Source: Xylocopa sonorina
Taxonomy: Eukaryota; Arthropoda; Insecta; Hymenoptera; Apidae
DNA: 64,000 nucleotides
Reading direction: 5' to 3'
Assembly (NCBI RefSeq): GCF_050948175.1
Contig: NC_135199.1
Location: 1,488,001-1,552,000 of the forward strand
Every line of letters starts with the position of its first letter. Position 1 is the first letter of the stretch. The notes below the pieces were generated by a model. That model ran no database searches, was not told the DNA's origin, and saw only the letters and a program-made list of their open reading frames with translations. The translations under genes were made by a program, and so were the position numbers. Of this stretch, positions 46,701-56,200 are shown piece after piece.

Positions 46701-49700
46701 ACTGATATTGAATAGCAAAAGGTGGATGACTTTACATGAATAAATAAATAAGAGAAAGAAAAAAAGTAATAATAATTTTTATATCTCAGAAAAATGTTTT
46801 CATATCTCTATTTCATGTGTTGTTTTGGAGTCGATCTTTTACTCGAAACAAATCGATTTCAAAAATTCATGATTGGGACAGTTCTTAATTACTTGGGTGA
46901 TCGACAATTTATTTTTGGATTTTGTTCCCGCTATCTTCAACAGATATTGTTCTGCTGCCCAAAAATGATATCTGAAATTCATAAATTCAGAATCACTTGC
47001 AACGATTATCAAATATCTACATCAAAAACGTTTATGCAAAATATGACACACATGATGCTGTTGTTAAAATTCATACACTTCATCTAACAATAAACTTTCC
47101 ATTTATTAACATGGAATATCAATTGTTCCTCTATTTTATTTGGTTCAATTGATCGATACGCGGAAAGTCTTTAAAAGTCCCTTTAACTTGCTTAGCACTT
47201 GCAATGTATAAACTCTCCTTAATATTCTCCAATTAATTTCTTTCAGCTTCGGCTAAGGTATATATAGTTGCACAATAAATAAATAAATAAATAAATGTGT
47301 ATATAAACATATATAATGTCTTTGAATAAAAATGTAGGTGTAAATACGTATACCTGTGTGAATCTTTAATATTTAATGTCCCTCCTTTAATGTCTCTTAA
47401 GTTGAAAAGCTCAATACAAAATTATAGTAACGATAAGGGAAATCTGTTTTACATAATAGGATGTGTTGAAAATTTGTTACCAAAGTCATTTAAAGAGACA
47501 AAAATATTGATAACAGCAGCTTTAATGAAACGTTATTACGTATTGGTATAATATGGATAGTATACATTTCCCAATATACGAACACAGAGTATAAACGATA
47601 TGCAGAAATCGCAAACTACATAAATGTTTCACGAATGGGTTGACACCTATTTATTGTCATCTGAACATTAGCATACGTTTAACAAACATCTAGTACGTGT
47701 ACATTAAGGAGGTTCTCTTCTTACAATTACAAATGATCGCTAATTTTTATGAAAATTTCTTCAGTTACAGAAATCTCTTATGTAATGATTACAAGTCATA
47801 AAAAGGCTGATGCTTAAAATAATTATATAAATTATATTAGATGACATCAATTTTACTCGTCGCTAGATATGAAAAAAAAATGCAGCCGAGTGAATCACTA
47901 TTAGAACCTCACACATTACACTTTGCGTATAAAACTCCAAGAATTGTTAGGTTTTACGGTTACGACATTACACAAATACTCGACCCAACACGAAGGCTGT
48001 AAAGAATAACTTGTATAGAGTGGCTCTATACCAAGGAACTAGTTGACAAAATCTGGCAGCAGAAGATATAAACCGCCTTAATCTAAGTGCATAATAGACT
48101 AAATAGACATAATAGATTGAGATTTGTTTCGCATCGCGTTGTAACTACTAAGTAAAAAAGGAGCGCAAAAGTGAAACGCACGTTATGCGTTTTTTTATTT
48201 GTTTATAATAGCTATAATATTCTTAAAGACATAATTCTGATCGTTTCCTATTTATTCGACGTTTTCAGTTTCCAAGCTTTTAATACGTACACATATCGTA
48301 TGCTGATCGAGCACCAACAAAATTACATTTATTATGAACTTGTATAAAATTTATAAAAAGATGAGTGATTATGATAGCAAAAAAAAGTGTTATTAAGCTC
48401 TTGACAGTGTTTTGTGACAAACGCAACACAATGGTGTTGCTTACACAATAATGATGCTTACTTGCAGCGATGCAATAGTAATCGGACCTGAACGAAATTT
48501 ATGGGGAAAGAAATAATTTTGTACACACACGACAATTATGGAATATACAAAATATAGAATGGGACAATGTAATAACAACAAAATCTTAAATCAAGCAAAG
48601 TAAACGGGTTAACGAAATAGCTCGTTTAAGCGTGTCAACAAGTATTTATTACTTTTATTCTTTGCATCATAAATTTTATGTAATATCAGAGGAATAAATT
48701 AAGATAAATATGAAATACGTCCCATTACTTTTCCATCTGTATAACATATGTATTAGTAAGGAATTAAACGATGCAATTTTATCAGAAATAAATAACTTCG
48801 TTAAATCCTTTTGCACGACAATTATAGCATGCACGCATGCACACACACAACATGCAAACACATACTTTCCGAGTCCTGTTATAATTAACACCTCAAGTGT
48901 TAATTTAAAACTTTATTTGAAAAAAAAAGAAAAAATGTTAGAATGAATCCTGAGAATATCCTAACATTATGATTTCCACTTCATAATTCGACATAATATT
49001 AAGAAATGTAAGGTATGACGTCATGGTAAGGATGGAGAATAATGCAAAATAAAACGTACTCAAAAACACGCGTACCTTGCTCAAATCTAAAGGATTATCA
49101 CTCAAGTGTACTACAGCACCAGGATGGGTCTTTCTAGATCTGGAAAATATATATACATATATTATATATACGTATGCGTGTGTGAGCGCGCGCGCGCGCG
49201 TGTATTTTTTATATGTAGGTGTGCGTTGCCGTGTGTAAATGTATATGTATATTTATACCGTATTCAATTTCATTTGTCATCTATATGCCTACATGTATTG
49301 TAGCTTAGTAAAAAATTAGTCTATACACATTGACACATGTAAAACAGCTTTTAGAAACGTTCGAGAAATGAAGTTCTACTGTGCTTTGCTTTAAACTTTT
49401 CGTCGTACGAAAGGCTGTTCTCTTCAAAAAAACTTGGTTTCGTTAAATTTTTTAACTTCTGCTGGGCTTCCTATCAAATAAAACTAATGTTCACTTTCAT
49501 ACTTAAATGTTCGTACAGATATTAATTAATACGGTAAAAAGATATATCGCGTAGAAATAATAAGAGAAAAAAGAAAAGTAATAGTAATTCAAATAGAAAA
49601 TAAAAACATTTCGCACAAAATATGATTAAAGCTGTGCTTGTGCGTAATGCGTAACATGTACGTTAATACCACCTTACAAAATCGTGAAGTAACATTTCGG

Positions 49701-52700
49701 AAAAGGAAGCAAAGGAATCAGAGTATTTTGTAATTTTAATAGTGTTTGTAACATTCATATTATAGAAGCCATATTTGTTTACTTACGAAGCAAAATTATA
49801 AGCAGAAAAAATGGATAAAACTTAAAAGCATTAATCTCGTAATTGATCGTAAAATATATAAATTATAAAAAAGACAATAAAAGCTAGACCTGTTTAATTT
49901 CTTGAACTGTAATTTTCTCTCTTAAGTGCTTAGTAAAAAATTATATCGAATCTACAAAGAAACTTTTCTAAAACGTTCCCACGTCTACTTTACGATAGAG
50001 AATTTTATAATTGGTTATTTCGAATTTTGAATCAATATCAATTTAGTATGCGGCTATAAATAGTTTACGCAAGAAAAGAAGAAAAAGACAAGATACTTTC
50101 TTTACTGTTGATTCCTCTTGTGATTAGAAAAATATTCATCAAATTGTATGGAAAATAAAACATCGCGCGCACGTGTGTTTGTGGCAGTATATAATGTTCA
50201 CAAAAATATTCAATATTAAAAGTACGATTTATTCGCACAGTAGAAAGCTTAATGTTTTCTCTTGCAATACCTCGCTTCAATATCTGTTGCATGCAAGTGC
50301 TTTGAAAAAACACATTTACTTCTTCTATCACGTGGAGGATGATTTTATATGTATAAGTTAACTATATAGACGGAGAGCATATTTTATAAAGTGTTGAATT
50401 TTTTATAAAATTTCACAAGTTTATTATAAACTCACGCAACAGAAATTTGCATAACATTTTCGGATTGCTTCTAAAACATACGAGCAAAAGAAAAACTGTG
50501 TAACGTAACAATTCAATTTCTAAAGTTAATGTTCAGTTACTTTTTAATTACGCTTTCTATAAATATACCTACATAAATAGTAATGTTTATTATTGTCATT
50601 TAAGAATTTGTTCCTAAAAAATACATACTAAATATATGTTTATGAAAATAAAAAGAAAACAGACTTATTGTTTTTTGTAAACAATACAGTAATGTAAATA
50701 ACTTTTGTATCCAAGAATAAAAGAGAGTTTTTCTTAATACTCTGACGATCCACACATTTTTGTATTATTTCTTTACTACAATACGATTAAAACGATGTAT
50801 TAATTGAAAGTTATTCCCTCAAAATAGACAACGTATGTATAACAGTAATAAAGATTCGAAAAATGTTTCTTCGCTAAGAAAACAATAAATCTTTATTATA
50901 ATGTAAATAAGTCACATTTGAAAGGGTTAAAAAATCATGCGGACTGCTAAATCGAACAATCTACATATATATGTATAAATACCGGGAAAATTTAATATTA
51001 TATTTCACTGAAGCGATGAAAAACGGGAGTAATATAATATATTCGAAGGTCACATCTTGTATTGGCCATTATCCGTACTGAATAAAGCTCCACAATGTAC
51101 ATAATCTAATTCCTTTCTCTATTGTTATCAACAGCATGAATTTAATATTTACGTTAAAAATAGTCCCAGATCATTTTTAAATAATATTTGGGGCATAGAA
51201 TTGTGGAACTGGATACTAATAAGTAATACTAGTCATTTTTATATTTTGCAAAAGATACTAAGGAGGTACTCAAAAAATTAAAATCACGATAGCAGTGATC
51301 ATTTAAATCATTTAAACCTATTTCAATTGGTAATTGTAAAACGATTTTTGTTAAAAATTAAAAGAATTTCATATTTATATACATATAATGTTATGTATAT
51401 GTATAATGAAACTTTAGGTACCAACAAGCATTGTTACAGTTTTTATATTTTTCTTCAAAGAACAAACCTATATTAAGCTTAAATAAGATTCAATTTAAAA
51501 TGGATCGAAAAACCGTTAAATCGATAAAGATACCACAAATAAATTTAGTACCCTCAAGTATTAGCTAGAATAATTATCATAAAATATGATCAAGTGCTTA
51601 ACGTATTTCTTCGCAACTATTGACATTATTATATAAACTTAAGCTGCTTACTGTATTTAACTTATCTTAGCTGACTATAAAAATTATTTATAAAATGTAC
51701 TAATACTTTCTCTCACCGTTCAGTCTTACCGTTACCAGAGTGAAATAAAAAATAAATAAATAACGTTAAATAACAATAGTGTGAACACCCAGGATTACAT
51801 TGCAACAGAACAACCATTGACTTAGACCTCCCACATACATACATATCTAGTGGATTATTTACCACTCAAGGTATGTCGGTCGAGCTCTCTTAACCATTAT
51901 ATACTTAATATCTCAATATGTCATACGAAGACTCTTGAGATCGGTAAGGATTTAAATAATGCGACATGCAACGCGATATGTAATATCTATATAAGTAATA
52001 TCTACAATACATAATATATTCTTTGTATTTAAGTAATAAAGGTTAATAAATTTCACACGCATCAAAAACATAAGGAATAGTTAATTAAATAGTTAATTTT
52101 CGTTTTGAATCAAATTAATTTGGATAGTATCGTTAGAAACGCTTGTTCTTCTCGTCGCGTGAAAATTTTGTAAATCAATTTAATCGAACATCAAATGGCA
52201 ATTAACACTTATAAACAAAAATCTTTCATTTATAAAAATTGTAAAATACCATTAATCGCGAGCTGTTATCCCTTTATTACATGAAATTTCCCAGTTACCG
52301 TAGCATCAGTCGTTATCGCTACTCGGGAGTTTAATTTATGACCACTAGTATATCTTGACTCGCATTTTATAATAATTAAATGTTTTTATTAAAATAAGAG
52401 TGTTTATTTCACAAACAGGCTCTAGCCTCTATCGAGCTCAATATCATTGAGCCGAACCGCTATCCCACATTAATTTGTAACACCCATAGTGCTATGTATT
52501 GTATAATTAAAATCAATTTTAAACCAAATTTGAAATCAACGTTTCTAAAATCGAGCTCGTGCACATCATTATCCATCGTTAAATTAATACTCTTTCACAC
52601 ATTACACATACGCACACATTCTAACATGATATACTTGTGTTTGCAATTTGGATTCCATAATTCTAATCACTGCGAAGCAGCATTAGCAAAATATATGAAT

Positions 52701-53149
52701 ATCGTAGGATAGATTATCCGTACTTTAATTTCTGGAAATCTGGAAGAAACTTGTTCCACTTAAAGTCAAGTAATAATGTATCATCGGAAGATTCTCTACC
52801 ATTTTCACGTTATTTTTCGCAACTCTTTTAATATTAAGATAAATATAAACAGTAACTGTTTAACATAATACTATATCGTGTTCTATAATATCATGCTCGT
52901 GTTATTGTATGCACAACACAATTTTAAAATTAGCAATTTAAAATATCAAAATACATTACGTCTAATATCACCATCCTCGAATCGTCTATAGAGTTTTATG
53001 ATTTAATAAAAATGTTTGATTGAAAAATGTAAGAAAATGTAGAATGAACCTCCATTTTGATTTGCTCTATCAGAAAATTAAGAGCTACGCGCTTATTAAT
53101 TGAAAAACAATCCAACAGTAGAAATAAATAATAATGTATAAGGGTAAAA

Positions 53150-53242
<93 letters not shown>

Positions 53243-56200
53243 ATCTTAGAAGAAATACATATAACTGCAATTTGAATGTGTATATCGGATCGGTCACGCT
53301 GTTTATTCTACACTATCGTATAATAATATCGTTCATAGTTATTATTCATATTCATAACTTATACCATTTACAATGAGACAAGCAATTACATACTTACACT
53401 TCAATAGCTTTGTTCCAATTAACTACATATCCGGAAAGCACAAACGTCTCGATATGAAGTACGTGAATGTTCCCTCGTTCCGTGCCAACATACAGCCATT
53501 TACTTTGCAATGGTAGGTGAATGCATGTTATTCTGTTTAAAATACAATATAACACAACTTGGTTATTTCAAATAGTTTCACTGAACTTTCGAGTGGGAAG
53601 AAAATTTTAATAACCGAAAGAGACAATTTTTATAACTATAATTATATTTATTAGAATTTTTATAATTATAATTTTTATTTTTATAACCGAATTTTAATAA
53701 CCGAAAGACGGATAATTTTAGTGGTTAACAATTGGTAGAACTAATTAACATTTTACATTCACAAATAGTGAATTATCAGTAATTTTTCACGTTACCTACC
53801 CCCCTCCCCCTCCTACTTCATATTGTCCCTCTTACCAGCCATAAATGCGTAAAATCACTTTAGGAATCGCTCAAGGAAGGTGGTAGATAATGGATGCCTT
53901 CCTTTTTTATTCCTAAATTTATGCTACAATGTTAAATATGTTTCATAGAATCAAATTTCGTCTCAAATAAATACAATGTCTAAATGATATCCATATTCAA
54001 TCGTAAATTACCACAATTTATCAAACCTTCTATTCATGGTACTGACATAGATGATACTATGAGCAGAGAGGGGTTTATTATTATATATATTTATTATTAT
54101 TATATTTATTATTATTATATATGTTTATTATTATATAAGCCTGTTTAAAGAAAAAAGCTATTAGCACTATTGATAAGCAATATGAAGTTAGGGATTTAGG
54201 GTGACGCAAGAAAAATATAATTTTACAAACCGACCTTTCTCTTTGAAACTTGAGGCTCTGGACAACCTGGGGTATTTTCTGCCGAAAATTCCATAAATGC
54301 AATGTATCGTCCGCGGTTGCGGAAACCAATGCACCTTCATTGATTAAAAATTGTAATTGTACCACCGGTGTGCAACCCTCATGTTTTACGTGCGTGTCGA
54401 CACCAGGGCGCCCCAAACTATTTTGTAACGTTTTTCTTAAGGAAAATCACAAATATCAACCATATATGAACATTTTACCATAATAATACAAGTAATATAA
54501 AATTTAGTAAGTTTTAAAAATCATATGTACATATTAACGCGCAACGGTAATCTATTAAAATTAATGATATTAAAATAACTCGGATGATCCAAAAAAGTTA
54601 GGAAATCACAGTGCAATAAAAAACATGTTTTAAAAATGTCACAAGACAGTGGAATGTTATAAATAAATTAATGAAAAAACTATAAAATCATATAATGATC
54701 TCTTATTACGTTGTTTACTACATCACCCTAGGAATTTTATGTTGCCACACTGTGTATTGTGTATATATTTATATATAATATACATAAAATATATGAAATA
54801 GTGCAGATACACGCACTCTCAAAGTTGTAATCGTTCTACACGGAGGTGTTATCAACAACTGTATATTGAGAATCAAATATTAGGAAACGTTCCATTCCTG
54901 GAAGCGTTTGAAAGCTTGTTGCAAAAGAAAATCCCTCGCTCTCATGTCTATCCTGACTGAAAATCATGTATTGACATAAAATTCAAGTGCCAACTCCAAA
55001 AAATCAGAATTAAGAGGAATTACATATAGATACTTAAAAAGAATCAGTCGAGGTAAACGGTAAGGAGTATTCAATAAAATGGAAAGAGAGAAAGTGGAAA
55101 GAGAATATCAGATGTGACCAACAGAACTAAAAACTTAAACGCGACCAGTAGGAGCTACAGAATTAGATGCATCCAGTGATGCATGCAGGATGCATGACCA
55201 GTAGAACTATAGAATAATGTGTTATTTAATAAAAACGTTCATACAAGATCGTAGAGAATTTGTAAATATTGCTCAGTAGTGCGGAAAGGACGACACTGTG
55301 CGTCCGTGTACGCGTATATATTATAATATTATACATAGAAGCAACAGCGATTGATAGCTTTGCAAAATGATAATATTAATAACTGCTTTTCTAACGAATA
55401 ACAATTACAGTGTTCTTACAAGAATCTACGTGATAAAAGAATACTATCAATTATATTATCAAAAGAATGCAACATGAAATGCAGAAGACTATACAAATAT
55501 TTTAAGGCTAGTTCAAGAAAATAAACGAAATGCATTTGAAATAGTTTAAACTCCGCTCTGGGTCGTGCACCCTGTTATTATTTCACTTCCAACACATTAT
55601 GCAACCGTTGATTTTCTGCACTCTTGATAGATGCAAAGTCGATTCTTTGTAAAAGAGTGTTTAGAAATTTGATTGAACAATAAAGCTACCGGTCAGTTGA
55701 AAGTAGTTACTTTGTAGCGACTGCCTGTCTTGATAGCAACCAGGAAGCTCACTGAGCTGTAATGAGCATCCGCTACCTGATAATTCTTTAGTCAGGATAG
55801 ACCAATAGAAGCAACCACGTGAAAAAACACACGGTTAACGAACCATAAACTATTGCCTCTATATAGGCAATGTAATTAATCCAGTTAAATTGAATAATTT
55901 TTCTTTTACTTGCTTCCATAATTTTGTACTGATAAATTATTTTATAATTATCAAGGAAACGGCCAAGCTTATTATCCTTTATTACATAGTTTTGTTCTCC
56001 TATGTGTTATAAGATTTGCCTTTATTCGTTAAGCTATCCTGGTCCAACCGACGACTCTCCTTTCCTTCGGAAATATACAATGAGGGACAAATACACGGAA
56101 CAGTTAGCACAAATATTTGTACAGAATATTGGTTACACTCTAACGACATTATTAAAGGATACATTCTAAGGGATCCAGATTTAGTGCCAATAGCAAGAAG

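Noticed and set aside
46794..47087. 97-codon plus-strand ORF rich in Phe/Leu/Cys
   Set aside because: Compatible with chance in AT-rich intron sequence; no conserved motif.
54946..55803. Inverted pair TCTATCCTGACT as ends of a transposon
   Set aside because: Only about 12-14 bp, no target duplication and no internal likeness to a known family; chance is possible.
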